Shown here piece by piece: positions 8,618 to 17,130 of a DNA stretch of 33,363 nucleotides; the first letter of the stretch is position 1; each line of letters begins with the position of its first letter. Origin of the DNA: Ktedonobacteraceae bacterium (GTDB lineage Bacteria; Chloroflexota; Ktedonobacteria; Ktedonobacterales; Ktedonobacteraceae); the NCBI GenBank assembly GCA_025928885.1, contig JAICIM010000006.1:1-33363 (forward strand), in the 5' to 3' direction. Below the pieces are notes generated by a model. It saw only the letters and a program-made list of their open reading frames with translations. It had not been told where the DNA came from and searched no databases. The position numbers and the translations under genes were made by a program.

Positions 8618-8662
8618 TGGGCGTTGGTGTAGGGAGCTATGCCATCTCTACATCAACGCCCA
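8618..8662. terminator. Hairpin between convergent prenyl synthase and WD40 genes
   Basis: An 18-bp imperfect stem (TGGGCGTTGG side against CCAACGCCCA-like side, two G-T pairs on the plus strand) with a 9-base loop. It lies 12 bases after the prenyl synthase stop and includes the WD40 stop codon. There is no U-tract, so it is terminator-like rather than a textbook intrinsic terminator. Confidence 0.45.
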
Positions 8663-10195
8663 GATGTTCACGACGTTCCCAGCTGCTGTTGCCAGATGCC
8701 TGCTATCGGGCGACCAGGACAGGCTGCGGACGATCTGCTTGATTGCTATGGTTACAAGTGATTTTTGAGTCTGCATAGGGTCCCAGAGCGAGAGCATGCC
8801 GTCTGCCGTCCCAACCGCAAGCAGGCGGCTATCTGGCGACCAGGCAAGCGAACGAACAGCACTCTTTGAGACGGAGAGGCGTTGCGGCGTATCCATACAT
8901 TGCGGCCCAAAGAGACCGTTGCCCTGCTGCTGACAGTTTAATCCGTTCCAGAGCCGCACCTTGCCATCAGCGCCACCAGCCGCCAGCATCATCCCTGTTG
9001 GAGCAAACGCGACCGCATTAAACGATACCTGCCCGTCAAGATACAACCCATGCACCTCTTTGCCATTCGCAGCACGCCAGACGCGCACAACACCGCCCTG
9101 AGACGCCGAGGCAACCGTTGTCCCGTCGCCGGACCAGGTAACGGCATCGAGCGCGGTAGTATGGCCGGTAAAGATCGTCTGCACACGATAATTCGTCGTG
9201 TTCCAGACAATTGCTCGTCGATCCATACCACCGGAAACTACCTGCATCTGGTCGTGAGCCGCCCAGGACAGGCCAGTGATCTGCGCGGTATGTCGCTGAT
9301 TCGGGCGGGCAAGCACCTGTCCATTCTGGGCCTGGAAGAACGTGATTTGTGTGTTTGCGCCAGTCACCAGACGCTTGCTATCGGCTGACCAGGCCAGAGC
9401 ACGCACAGATGCCGGATGGGCCAGAGTCTGCTGCACCGTTCCGTTCATGCTCCAGAGAAACACCTTTGTATCATCAGCCCCGCTCGCCAGTAGCGCCCCA
9501 TCTGGCGACCAGGTGACGGCACGGACGGCTCCTTGATGGCGCGTAAACGTCAGGGCAGAGGTCATCTTTGTTGGGAGCGTTGGTTGAGCCGTTACAGCAG
9601 GAGGAGCGGTTTTGGTCGTCGCCTTCTGTTGGATCATGCTTTGCGCCGTCGTCTGCACCACATTACCCAGCGTCTTAAAGGCTCCCGCTTGATAGGCGGC
9701 ATAGCCAACGCCACTCCCGACAACCCCTAGCACCATACCGCTTAAAAGCAGGAACCCACGACGTGTTGGGCGCGATTTTCGTTTGACCGGCGACAAACTC
9801 TCGGAGGTATGTCTATCCCCTGATGAAGGCAGGTTACTAAAGTCCGCAACAGTTTGCGAAGAATACAGGGCAGGATCAGGAGGAGGCGGCTCGGGCTTGT
9901 CAACTGTCTTGACAAGCGTTGCAACCGTTCCATCAATGACATAGGAATCCAGGGCCAGACGCATACCAGTAGTGATACCCGCATCGAGCAGCGTACCATT
10001 TTCTGGGAGAATGCGCCCTCCCATAGACTGGCGCAACATGTAGACCAGTTGCTTCCCAAATAAATCTGTTTTCGGGAGCTTCAACTCTTCCACCAGAGCA
10101 GGCACCAGCGCGGATACAGGTGCATCCGCAACTACCTCCATCGGGCGGACGGCTCCAAAGGCATTCTCTTCTATCAAAACCTCTAGCGTTTGCAT
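8648..10195 (-). CDS. Ubiquitin-like domain / transmembrane / WD40 seven-blade propeller protein
   Basis: 515 residues. Residues 1-88 read as a beta-grasp ubiquitin-like domain of the YukD/EsaB kind (LEVLIEENAFGAVRPMEVV, later LLDAGITTGMRLAL). A proline-rich linker and a basic patch (KRKSRPTRR) precede one membrane helix at ~147-168. After a second linker, seven WD40 repeats fill residues ~216-515 (repeated AVTWSPDGALLASG/VFLW pattern), exactly one closed propeller. The basic patch puts the Ubl domain inside and the propeller outside the cytoplasmic membrane. YukD-like domains are known in type VII secretion; no other ESX gene is present here, so a scaffold or sensor role is inference. No convincing ribosome site was found before ATG 10195. 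Confidence 0.8.
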   Translation of the reverse strand: MQTLEVLIEENAFGAVRPMEVVADAPVSALVPALVEELKLPKTDLFGKQLVYMLRQSMGGRILPENGTLLDAGITTGMRLALDSYVIDGTVATLVKTVDKPEPPPPDPALYSSQTVADFSNLPSSGDRHTSESLSPVKRKSRPTRRGFLLLSGMVLGVVGSGVGYAAYQAGAFKTLGNVVQTTAQSMIQQKATTKTAPPAVTAQPTLPTKMTSALTFTRHQGAVRAVTWSPDGALLASGADDTKVFLWSMNGTVQQTLAHPASVRALAWSADSKRLVTGANTQITFFQAQNGQVLARPNQRHTAQITGLSWAAHDQMQVVSGGMDRRAIVWNTTNYRVQTIFTGHTTALDAVTWSGDGTTVASASQGGVVRVWRAANGKEVHGLYLDGQVSFNAVAFAPTGMMLAAGGADGKVRLWNGLNCQQQGNGLFGPQCMDTPQRLSVSKSAVRSLAWSPDSRLLAVGTADGMLSLWDPMQTQKSLVTIAIKQIVRSLSWSPDSRHLATAAGNVVNIWALM

Positions 10196-10595
10196 ACGTT
10201 TTCACTCAGCCCCTGATCTCAAAATCTCTTCCCTAAAAATACTACACGTAGTTTACCTCCTATCTTTTCATTTCCCCTGTTCAAACCAAAAAGGCTAGCC
10301 ACAAGATGCTAATGCCGTTATGATATTAGCAGTGAGGGAAAAAAAGATGAGGAAGAGGCTATGACCTCTATTTATCGCAACAAGCTTCGTTGTACTTATA
10401 TACAACATACTGATAAGGGGAGCCGCTCCAGCGTCCTTCAAAGACGAAGAGCCAGAGCAAAGAATGAAAGTAGATATTATAGACAACGCTAAGCTTGACG
10501 ACACCTTCATAATAGACGACACAATGAGTGACATGGATGACGTAGAAGAGATAGATGTTGCGTTACCGGAGATCACTCTTGCATGGAGACAAACT
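10196..10595. other. Divergent intergenic region between WD40 and pyrophosphatase genes
   Basis: This 400-base stretch should hold both promoters, but I could not settle on either. It includes an 18-base inverted repeat (GTTGTA...TACAAC, 10389-10406). The ORF track extends the pyrophosphatase to ATG 10464, adding 44 mostly acidic residues that lack a ribosome site and are not part of the family. Confidence 0.4.
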
Positions 10596-12248
10596 ATGAT
10601 GCGACCCATCTATGTAATCGGCCATAAAAATTCTGACATGGACTCCGTTGCCTCTGCCTATGCCTATGCAAAACTCCTCCAATTGCAAGGTGAAGAGGAA
10701 GCCATCCCTGCACGTAATGGTGAATTGAAACCCGAAGTACAATGTGTGCTCGACCGCTATCAGGTCGAGCCACCTGAAGCGCTCGATGATGTCTACTTAC
10801 AGGTACGGGATGTCATGCGCCGGGGAGTGACCTCCGCACGTCTCGATCAGCCATTGCTGGAAGCCGGGCAATTATTGCAAGAACACAATCGGCGCTCTAT
10901 GCCCGTTGTAGATAATGATAATAAAGTACATGGAATTATAGCCAACGAAGATTTCGCTAAACTCTTCTTCAATGATCTCGATCCACGTGCGGTCAATCGC
11001 ATTCCACTTGATCGCGATAATCTGGTTCGTGTCCTCAAAGGCAGCGTGCTAGTCGAGGGTCGCCGCAAGCTGGGCAATCGCGTGCTGGTAGCGGCGATGG
11101 AGGCGGAAACGATGGCCGACTACATCGAGCCAGGCTGCCTCGTCGTGATTGGTGATCGGGAAGACGCGCAACTCAAAGCAATCGAGCGAGGTGCCGCAGC
11201 CCTGGTCATTACCGGTGACCTGCTCGTCTCTGGAAAAACCCTCGCTACCGCCCGCAAGCAAGGCGTTATGGTGATCAGCACCGGCCACCACACCTTTACT
11301 GCCGTCCGCCTGATTAATCTCAGCATCCAAACGCAAGAGTTTATGACCCGTGAAATAAGCTATTGCCACCCCGAAGACCTTATGAGCGAGATACAGCCAA
11401 CGCTTGCTCGGAAGCGCTCCATGCCAGTCGTGGATGGCGAAGGCAGGTTGGTTGGCTTCCTCTCACGCACCGATCTCATTAAAGCTCGACCTAAACGCGT
11501 CGTACTGGTCGATCACAACGAGCGCTCACAGGCGGTTGACGGCATCGAGGAGGCCGATCTCCTGGGCATCATCGATCACCACCGCATCGCCGACGTGCAT
11601 ACAACCAGACCGATTATGTTCCGTGCCGAACCCGTTGGCTGCACCGGCACAATCATCGCCGGGCTGTATCACGAGGCTAACATCCCTATCCCTCGCGAAG
11701 TCGCCGGTCTGCTCCTGGCCGGTCTGCTCTATGATACTCTGATCCTGCGCTCTCCAACCTGCACCTCCAAAGATGAGCGCGTTGCCGCCGAACTGGCCGC
11801 CATCGCAGGCGAGGATCTTGAGGAGTACGGACAGAGCATCTTTACAGCTGCCGCCAGCGATCTGAACGAGAAGCCTGCCGAGGCGCTGATTACCTCCGAT
11901 TTCAAAGAATTCACGGTTCGTAATACGACTTTTGCTATCGGCACCGTTGAAACGGCCAGCCCCGCGACCATTGAGAAGCGTATCCCTGAACTTCTTGCCG
12001 CAATGCAACAAATCGCACAAAATCGCGGCTACGCATCATTTCTTTTCATGATCGTTGATATCATCAATATGCGCTGCCACCTGTTGATCTATGGTGGCGA
12101 ACATGCGGTTGCTGAGGCGCTGGGTGTGCCTTTAGAGGAAAATGGGCATTCGGCGTTTGTAGAGGGGCTGGTCTCGCGCAAAAAGCAACTGGTCCCGCTG
12201 CTGCCGCGCATTCATGCGGCCTTCGCAGATGCTGGTGGCGGCCTCTAA
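10596..12248 (+). CDS. ppaC: Family II (DHH) manganese-dependent inorganic pyrophosphatase with CBS-DRTGG-CBS insert
   Basis: 550 residues from the preferred start. Family II enzymes hydrolyse cytoplasmic pyrophosphate with Mn2+ or Co2+. Seen: GHKNSDMDS (metal ligands H, D, D; usual form GHKNPDTDS) at ~9-17, a CBS domain (~71-126, VRDVMRRGV and SMPVVDNDNKVHGI), a DRTGG-like domain (~145-245, ending LVITGDLLVS), a second CBS (~250-296), then VDHNE and DHHRI, and a DHHA2 C-terminal domain. CBS domains in this subfamily bind AMP/ADP as inhibitors and ATP or diadenosine polyphosphates as activators. Start choice: GGAG lies seven bases before the ATG pair at 10596/10599; starting at 10599 gives the canonical H9/D13/D15 numbering. 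The track's ATG 10464 lacks such support. A bidirectional terminator follows. Confidence 0.88.
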   Translation: MMRPIYVIGHKNSDMDSVASAYAYAKLLQLQGEEEAIPARNGELKPEVQCVLDRYQVEPPEALDDVYLQVRDVMRRGVTSARLDQPLLEAGQLLQEHNRRSMPVVDNDNKVHGIIANEDFAKLFFNDLDPRAVNRIPLDRDNLVRVLKGSVLVEGRRKLGNRVLVAAMEAETMADYIEPGCLVVIGDREDAQLKAIERGAAALVITGDLLVSGKTLATARKQGVMVISTGHHTFTAVRLINLSIQTQEFMTREISYCHPEDLMSEIQPTLARKRSMPVVDGEGRLVGFLSRTDLIKARPKRVVLVDHNERSQAVDGIEEADLLGIIDHHRIADVHTTRPIMFRAEPVGCTGTIIAGLYHEANIPIPREVAGLLLAGLLYDTLILRSPTCTSKDERVAAELAAIAGEDLEEYGQSIFTAAASDLNEKPAEALITSDFKEFTVRNTTFAIGTVETASPATIEKRIPELLAAMQQIAQNRGYASFLFMIVDIINMRCHLLIYGGEHAVAEALGVPLEENGHSAFVEGLVSRKKQLVPLLPRIHAAFADAGGGL

Positions 12249-12285
12249 GCGGTTGCAAGCAATTCATAAACAGATCGAGATACAC

Positions 12286-12322
12286 AAAACAGGTACATCC
12301 AACGTTTGGATGCACCTGTTTT
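12286..12322. terminator. Bidirectional terminator between pyrophosphatase and minus-strand membrane genes
   Basis: AAAACAGGT-CATCCAA pairs with TTGGATG-ACCTGTTTT across a 3-base loop: a 17-bp stem with one A-C mismatch. It begins with an A-run and ends with a T-run, so it can act in both directions between the convergent genes. Confidence 0.8.
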
Positions 12323-12334
12323 ATTTACTACAGT

Positions 12335-12586
12335 CTATTTTCGACGCAGCAAGGCAATGCGCCAGACGAATATACCGCCGAGGAAGATCAGACCAGAGGT
12401 GAGTGCGAGCTGCCAGACACCCTCGTTGCGACCCGACAGGTACAGATCAAGCGCTATCGTTAGCAACCAGAGTTGCAACCCCATCAACAGGACTCCTACC
12501 ATCACGATCACTACACGTCCAGCAGGGGGATTGCGCTCAACATCCCCGGTCGTCTCGCTCAAAATCGTATCGTTCTGTGTACTCAT
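12335..12586 (-). CDS. Small two-helix membrane protein
   Basis: 83 residues with two hydrophobic helices (VVIVMVGVLLMGLQLWLLTIAL and LALTSGLIFLGGIFVWRIALL) and a basic C-terminus (RRK). I do not recognise a family with certainty. Its ATG overlaps the TGA of the upstream frame (ATGA at 12586-12583), a sign of translational coupling, and GAGGAG lies about nine bases upstream. With the preceding cytochrome-like fragment it may be a leftover of a respiratory membrane unit next to the nitrate transporter. It ends just before the bidirectional terminator. Confidence 0.65.
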   Translation of the reverse strand: MSTQNDTILSETTGDVERNPPAGRVVIVMVGVLLMGLQLWLLTIALDLYLSGRNEGVWQLALTSGLIFLGGIFVWRIALLRRK

Positions 12587-13026
12587 TGCGGACGCTCCTC
12601 TACTGCATACAACATCTCACCGTCCTGGCGAATCGCGATCTTCGGCAATGGGTGCTGGATGATATGGAAAAACTTGCCAAACGGGATGGAGAGCAGCAAG
12701 AGCACTACAGTGACCTGATGCGTCAGGGAAATAAACCAGTAAAATCTCCCTCCCCACAACATCGACGATCCGGTCAAGCCCAGCCCGGTGACAGCGATGG
12801 CGATCAACAACACTAGCGGCACCAGGTCGAAGCTAAAGCGCTGTACAATCAACAGAACGGCAGCGTGATCGCCAGGGCTTTCCAGGCGCCGTGACGGCTT
12901 TGTGAGAAGAAGGTAGCTTGCTGTGATTGCGCTGTAACTTTTTTCAGGTGTAATAGCGTTAACAAAACGATGACGAAAACTACCTCCCGTTCCGACGGGA
13001 TAGCGCTCTACGGAAGGATTAGCATT
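12583..13026 (-). pseudogene. 5'-truncated NarI/cytochrome-b-like membrane protein remnant
   Basis: The minus frame is open from 13026 to the TGA at 12583 (148 codons) but contains no ATG or GTG; the only in-frame start is TTG 12852, which lacks a ribosome site. From 12852 on the protein is convincing: FDLVPLVLLIAIAVTGLGL, then FYWFISLTHQVTVVLLLLSIPFGKFFHIIQHP, two membrane helices with histidines spaced as in haem-b anchors of NarI-like subunits. The upstream portion reads like soluble protein but also carries the narK promoter array on the other strand, so it may be open by chance. Either the gene lost its N-terminal half, or a short 89-residue protein is made from TTG. The ATGA overlap with the next gene suggests the unit was once functional. 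Haem assignment is inference from spacing only. Confidence 0.5.
12889..12954 (+). promoter_or_regulatory. Phased GTGA array and -10 box of narK
   Basis: GTGA-type repeats start at 12891 (GTGA), 12902 (GTGA), 12912-12913 (degenerate), 12923 (GTGA) and 12934 (GTAA), i.e. spacing 11, 10/11, 11/10, 11. A -10-like TGTAAT starts at 12949, 15 bp after the last repeat. No -35 box is seen. This is the same layout as before uspA-1, phosphoketolase and others in the window. Predicted transcript start is near 12961, about 68 bases before the narK ATG. Confidence 0.72.
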
Positions 13027-13028
13027 TC

Positions 13029-14219
13029 ATGAACACACGCAAAGCGTCCCTTGCGTTGGTGATGGCAACTCTGGCTTTCACCGTCTCTTTTGCAGCCTGG
13101 TCGTTGCTATCGCCGCTTGCTCCCCAGTTGCAACAACAATATCATATCAGCGACCTGAACATCAGCATACTGATCGCCATTCCGGTTATTCTCGGATCGC
13201 TGGCTCGCATTCCAATGGGTCTGTTAACGGACCGTTTCGGTGGTCGGAAAGTGATGACTGCCCTCTTACTTTTCGCAATCATCCCTCTCATCGGTATGAC
13301 AACGGCCACCAGTCTGACGGCCTTCCTGTTCTGGGGTTTCTTGCTCGGTATGGCTGGGAGTAGCTTTGCGGTTGGAGTGCCTTTCGTAAGCCGCTGGTTC
13401 AGTGCCGAACGCCAGGGCTTGATCGTGGGTATCTTCGGTATGGGCAATATTGGTACAGCTATTAGCGCACGCTTTGCCCCGCAGATCGCCAAGACAAGTG
13501 GCTGGCAGACGGTCTTCTTGCTCTGCGCAGTTCTGGTGCTGATTATGGCTGTCGCTTTCTACTTCCTGGCTGGCGACGAAACGAGAATAGCCGCGCCGAA
13601 GTCATTCGGACAACAGCTCGCAATCTTGAAACGTGAAAAACTGGCCTGGGCCTTCAGCCTGTTTTACTTTGTCACCTTTGGCGGCTTCGTTTCCTTCAGC
13701 CTCTACCTGCCGAAATTACTGGTTGACCAGTTTAGCCTGGATAAGCTGGATGCAGGCAACCGCGTCGCCATCTTCGTTATCATGGCGACGCTGGCTCGTC
13801 CCGTTGGTGGCTGGCTCTCCGATCGCTTAGGCGCGGCCAACGTCCTGCTTGGAGCCTTTGTGGGCATCCCGCTGCTGGCGCTAATCCTCTCGCTCTCGCC
13901 GAACATAATCATTCTCACCGCGAGCTTCCTGCTGATGGCGATGTTGTTCGGAGCTGGGAGTGGAGCAGTCTTCAAGCTAGTGCCGCAGCACTTCCAGAAA
14001 GAGGCTGGTACCGTGACCGGTCTGGTTGGTGCGGCTGGCGGCCTGGGTGGATTTTTCCCACCAATCGTGATGGGCCTCTGCAAATCAACGATCGGCAGCT
14101 ATGCACCCGGATATGTCCTGCTTGCTATCGCAACCCTGGGCTGCCTGCTGGTCGCCTGGATAGTGCTGGTTCCCCATCATCACACCCAGGCTCAGAAAGC
14201 CGCTCACGCACACAAGTAA
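13029..14219 (+). CDS. narK: NarK-type nitrate/nitrite transporter (MFS)
   Basis: 396 residues, 12 predicted helices. It moves nitrate and/or nitrite across the cytoplasmic membrane. Seen: the conserved arginine in LARIPMGLLTDRFGGRK (also the MFS loop 2-3 motif), the first nitrate signature GMAGSSFAVGVPFVSRWF, and the second-half counterpart GAGSGAVFKLVPQHF followed by GAAGGLGGFFPP. These glycine-rich signatures are diagnostic for the NNP family. ATG 13029 has GGAAGG about 11 bases upstream. Its promoter is one of six carrying the phased GTGA array, linking it with the stress and fermentation genes. No nitrate reductase subunit is present except the possible NarI-like remnant upstream on the other strand. 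A strong intrinsic terminator follows. Confidence 0.88.
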   Translation: MNTRKASLALVMATLAFTVSFAAWSLLSPLAPQLQQQYHISDLNISILIAIPVILGSLARIPMGLLTDRFGGRKVMTALLLFAIIPLIGMTTATSLTAFLFWGFLLGMAGSSFAVGVPFVSRWFSAERQGLIVGIFGMGNIGTAISARFAPQIAKTSGWQTVFLLCAVLVLIMAVAFYFLAGDETRIAAPKSFGQQLAILKREKLAWAFSLFYFVTFGGFVSFSLYLPKLLVDQFSLDKLDAGNRVAIFVIMATLARPVGGWLSDRLGAANVLLGAFVGIPLLALILSLSPNIIILTASFLLMAMLFGAGSGAVFKLVPQHFQKEAGTVTGLVGAAGGLGGFFPPIVMGLCKSTIGSYAPGYVLLAIATLGCLLVAWIVLVPHHHTQAQKAAHAHK

Positions 14220-14246
14220 TACACACTCCTCTTTCTTTCCTGGGGA

Positions 14247-14278
14247 GGGGCCATGCCTGATACGCATGGCCCCTTTTT
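14247..14278 (+). terminator. Intrinsic terminator of narK
   Basis: GGGGCCATGC and GCATGGCCCC form a perfect 10-bp stem with a 7-base loop, followed by TTTTT. It lies between narK and the end of the convergent histidine kinase gene. The minus strand lacks a U-tract, so it is oriented for narK. Confidence 0.92.
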
Positions 14279-16853
14279 ATTCCTCCACAGCACACGTTTC
14301 CGCCGGATCTGAGAGGGACAGCGTGAGAAAGAAGGTCGATCCCTTATTCTCTAGCGACTCAAACCAGATATGGCCGCCCAGCCGCTCGATGAGTTCGCGA
14401 CAGAGATACAGCCCCAACCCCGTCCCGGTAATGCCATACATGCTGGCGTTTTCGGCCCGGACAAAGCGACCAAAGATACGCGGCTGCTGCTCCTGGGGAA
14501 TACCAATACCATAGTCGCGGACGCTGATCTGAGCCATTTTTTTCTCGCAGCCTCCCTCGATGGTGATATCCACCGGCCCCCCTTGCGGACTATATTTCAC
14601 TGCATTCGTAATGATGTTCGTTAATACCTGTTCCAGGCGTTGAACATCGGCCTCGACGATGAGATAGGGCAAATCAGTATGGAGCGATAGCGTGTGCTTC
14701 TCAGTGGTCATCTGGAGCCGCGTGACAACGCGACGCACCAGGGCAACCAGATCGCACGGTTCGTTAGAGAGATGCAGGCGACCGGCCTGCAACCGCGTCA
14801 CATCGAGGAGATCTTCGGTCAGGGCAACGAGGCGCACCGTCGCTTGATCGATATTTTGCAGCGCCTCCATCTGCCAATCGGCCAGTTCCGGGCCATTGCC
14901 GCGTGCCGTCTGGCGAATCAACATCTGAGCATACCCTTTGAGGACGGCAACAGGGGTTCGTAGTTCGTGGGCCGCGATCCCGATAAATTCATCCTTGAGG
15001 CGCTCCGCCTCTTTTAAAGCCGTCACATCCTGATGCACCACCAGCGCAGCCAGTTCCGAACCATCATCTGCTTCGTTCATATCAGAGAGCGGCAACAGCT
15101 TGAAATGCTTCATTTGTAGCGGCACAGCGTTCACCAGAACCGGCAGCGTCGTACCATCGGCGTGGCGAATGCTTTCCTGATGGTAATATACAGCCTCTCC
15201 CTGCTGGACCGCCCGCAGCGTCGCCAGTTGTGGGAGAGGCTGCTCTCCCCCATCAACGCTTGAGATGCGAATGTTGTTCTCACACAGAAACTCACACATT
15301 GGCTGATGTGTCGGCCAGACGGCACCCCATAATGTGGCGGCAGCCCGATTTGCCAGTACCAGGCGGGCCTCGGGACCATGCACCAGATAGACACTGCTGG
15401 GTAGCTCATTGAGGATCAATTGTAACAGAGCACGCCGAGCCTCGGTCTCGGCATGGATCGCACGTTCTTTCAGCAGACGCCGCACCTCCGTGACATCATG
15501 CCAGACAATCACGGCTCCCGACGCGCTCTCTGGATCGTACGACCTGCTTTTTTCGCGGCTGAGCAGGCGAGTCACAAGCGTGGTGGGCAGGCGCAACGGT
15601 GCCACATTCACGATGTATTCGCGGGTCTCCTGTGTCTCGTCGGTAACGCTGACCGCGATATCCGGTTCTCCCGCGTCGTTGAGCGCGTTGCGAACCGGCG
15701 CATACAAGAGCGCCTCCAGCGCCTGTTTGCCCTCAGCTGTGTTCTCAAGTTGTTTGCGCAGCCGATGAGCCGCACCGTTCTCGCGCAAGATCTGCCCCTC
15801 TGCATCGGCCAGGATCACGCCATCGGCAATGCTCTCAAAGGTTGCGTTGAGTTCCTGGGCGTGCAACTGCTCGACTCGATAGAGCCGCGCGTTCTCTAGC
15901 GCAATCGATGCCTGAGCGCTCAGGCCAACCAGTAGCGCCTCGTCCTCTAGCATAAAGTGGTCCGGCTCATCATGGCCCAACAGCAGCCCTCCACAGACCT
16001 CGCGCTCACGATTCAAGAGGGGCGCACCAAGAAAGCTGCGCATTCCCGGGTGGCTTCTGGGGAGATGAGTCGAGCGCGACTTCGCGTTCATCAGCTGTTT
16101 ATGGACCTTCTCGAAGTTCGTCTGGGATATCGCAAGAATATCGGGGATACGCACCGGCACCCCCTGTCGAAAGATCGGTGCAAGCAATCCCTTTCCACCC
16201 AGCGGCATTCTACGCAACATCTCTTCCTGCTCTGGCGTCACGCCAACCACCGCTGCCAGATGAAACCGGTCGCCCTCTGACGGCCCCAACAATTGCCCCA
16301 ACTCATCGGTCGGGCGCAGCGTGAAGGCGGCGATAGAGGCCCCCGTCAAATCACGAGCTGTACGTGCAATCAGATTGAGCAACCGCTCTTCATTTAGTTC
16401 GCTACTCAGAGCCGCCCCCACAGAATGGAGCGCAGCTATACGCTCAGTCTCATGCTCGGCAGCCGCTCGCCGTTCGCGGGCAAGTTGGACGAGCGCCAGC
16501 ACAAAACCGGTTGCCCCGGCCAGGATAAGCAATTGCACTACATCCTGGACAGTTGGAATCTTCAAGGCTCCACGGGGCGCGAGAAAGAAGAGATACACGC
16601 AGAACAACTGCAAGAGGGCAGCAATAATCGCATGGATAGCTCCCCAGTGATAGGCCAGCATCGCCACCAGAGGCAGGTAGATCAAACCAGGATTGGGCAG
16701 CGTCACAACAGTATGGTCGAAGATCCAGATACAGAGCGTTGCCAGTACTGTACCGCCTGACAATGTGGCCGCCCCCGAATAGGGGGTGTGTTGCCACTGG
16801 GTGATGATGGCTCGGCAATGAGCGACAAAAGGAGATTTGAACAAGGTACTCAT
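14277..16853 (-). CDS. Membrane histidine kinase 1: DUF4118-GAF-PAS-PAS-HisKA-HATPase
   Basis: 858 residues from the preferred ATG 16853 (MSTLFKSP). Residues ~27-125 hold four helices like the KdpD-type DUF4118 sensor. A GAF domain follows (~137-325) with SHPGMRSFLGAPLL at ~267-280, two PAS-like segments (~335-455 and ~475-610), the H-box IGIAAHELRTPVAVLKGY (phospho-accepting His629), N-box NIITNAVKYSP, G1 YGIGIPQEQ and G2 GTGLGLYLCREL. The enzyme should autophosphorylate on His and pass phosphate to a response regulator, none of which is encoded here. The track's TTG at 17036 adds 61 non-domain residues through the uspA-1 promoter array and is rejected; GGAAAA lies about ten bases before ATG 16853. 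It diverges from uspA-1 exactly as its paralogue at 27 kb diverges from uspA-2. The GAF histidine aligns by motif with the DosS haem ligand (from memory). Confidence 0.88.
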   Translation of the reverse strand: MSTLFKSPFVAHCRAIITQWQHTPYSGAATLSGGTVLATLCIWIFDHTVVTLPNPGLIYLPLVAMLAYHWGAIHAIIAALLQLFCVYLFFLAPRGALKIPTVQDVVQLLILAGATGFVLALVQLARERRAAAEHETERIAALHSVGAALSSELNEERLLNLIARTARDLTGASIAAFTLRPTDELGQLLGPSEGDRFHLAAVVGVTPEQEEMLRRMPLGGKGLLAPIFRQGVPVRIPDILAISQTNFEKVHKQLMNAKSRSTHLPRSHPGMRSFLGAPLLNREREVCGGLLLGHDEPDHFMLEDEALLVGLSAQASIALENARLYRVEQLHAQELNATFESIADGVILADAEGQILRENGAAHRLRKQLENTAEGKQALEALLYAPVRNALNDAGEPDIAVSVTDETQETREYIVNVAPLRLPTTLVTRLLSREKSRSYDPESASGAVIVWHDVTEVRRLLKERAIHAETEARRALLQLILNELPSSVYLVHGPEARLVLANRAAATLWGAVWPTHQPMCEFLCENNIRISSVDGGEQPLPQLATLRAVQQGEAVYYHQESIRHADGTTLPVLVNAVPLQMKHFKLLPLSDMNEADDGSELAALVVHQDVTALKEAERLKDEFIGIAAHELRTPVAVLKGYAQMLIRQTARGNGPELADWQMEALQNIDQATVRLVALTEDLLDVTRLQAGRLHLSNEPCDLVALVRRVVTRLQMTTEKHTLSLHTDLPYLIVEADVQRLEQVLTNIITNAVKYSPQGGPVDITIEGGCEKKMAQISVRDYGIGIPQEQQPRIFGRFVRAENASMYGITGTGLGLYLCRELIERLGGHIWFESLENKGSTFFLTLSLSDPAETCAVEE

Positions 16854-16983
16854 GCTTGCATTTTCCGTTTTTATGTCAGACGTATCTTCTCTGAGCAGGA
16901 TCATACTATTCTTATTGGAGAGCATAGCACGATGAATACTCCGATGCAAGGTTGCTCTTTCTTCCCTTCTATCCCCAGCGAGA

Positions 16984-17049
16984 TTGTGACCGAAATGTGA
17001 GATTGAGAGATTACTTTGTGACAATGTTGATATCAAGCAGGAATATACT
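16984..17049 (+). promoter_or_regulatory. Phased GTGA array and -10 box of uspA-1
   Basis: Repeats start at 16986 (GTGA), 16997 (GTGA), 17007 (GAGA), 17018 (GTGA) and 17029 (GATA): spacing 11, 10, 11, 11. TATACT starts at 17044, 15 bp after the last. The first pair reads TGTGA-N6-TGTGAGAT, identical in layout to the phosphoketolase array. No -35 box is evident. The predicted transcript start (~17056) leaves a 75-base leader before uspA-1. The array may also influence the divergent kinase gene. Confidence 0.78.
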
Positions 17050-17130
17050 CATATCAGTAGAAGGAACAAAAATAGAAAAGCATCATAGAAGAAGCGCACT
17101 TTTTCTCGCAAAGACGGGAGGAGGAAAACC

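Noticed and set aside
10464-10595. N-terminal 44-residue acidic extension of the family II pyrophosphatase
   Set aside because: No ribosome site at ATG 10464; GGAG before 10596 and family numbering (H9, D13, D15 from 10599) favour the later start.
16985-17003. TGTGA-N6-motif as a CRP/FNR site
   Set aside because: CRP-type sites are inverted (TGTGA-N6-TCACA). Here the second half repeats in the same orientation and the series continues at helical spacing, so it is a direct-repeat array.
17034-17036. TTG start of kinase 1 from the ORF track
   Set aside because: It adds 61 residues unlike any domain and runs through the uspA-1 promoter array; ATG 16853 directly precedes the membrane domain.
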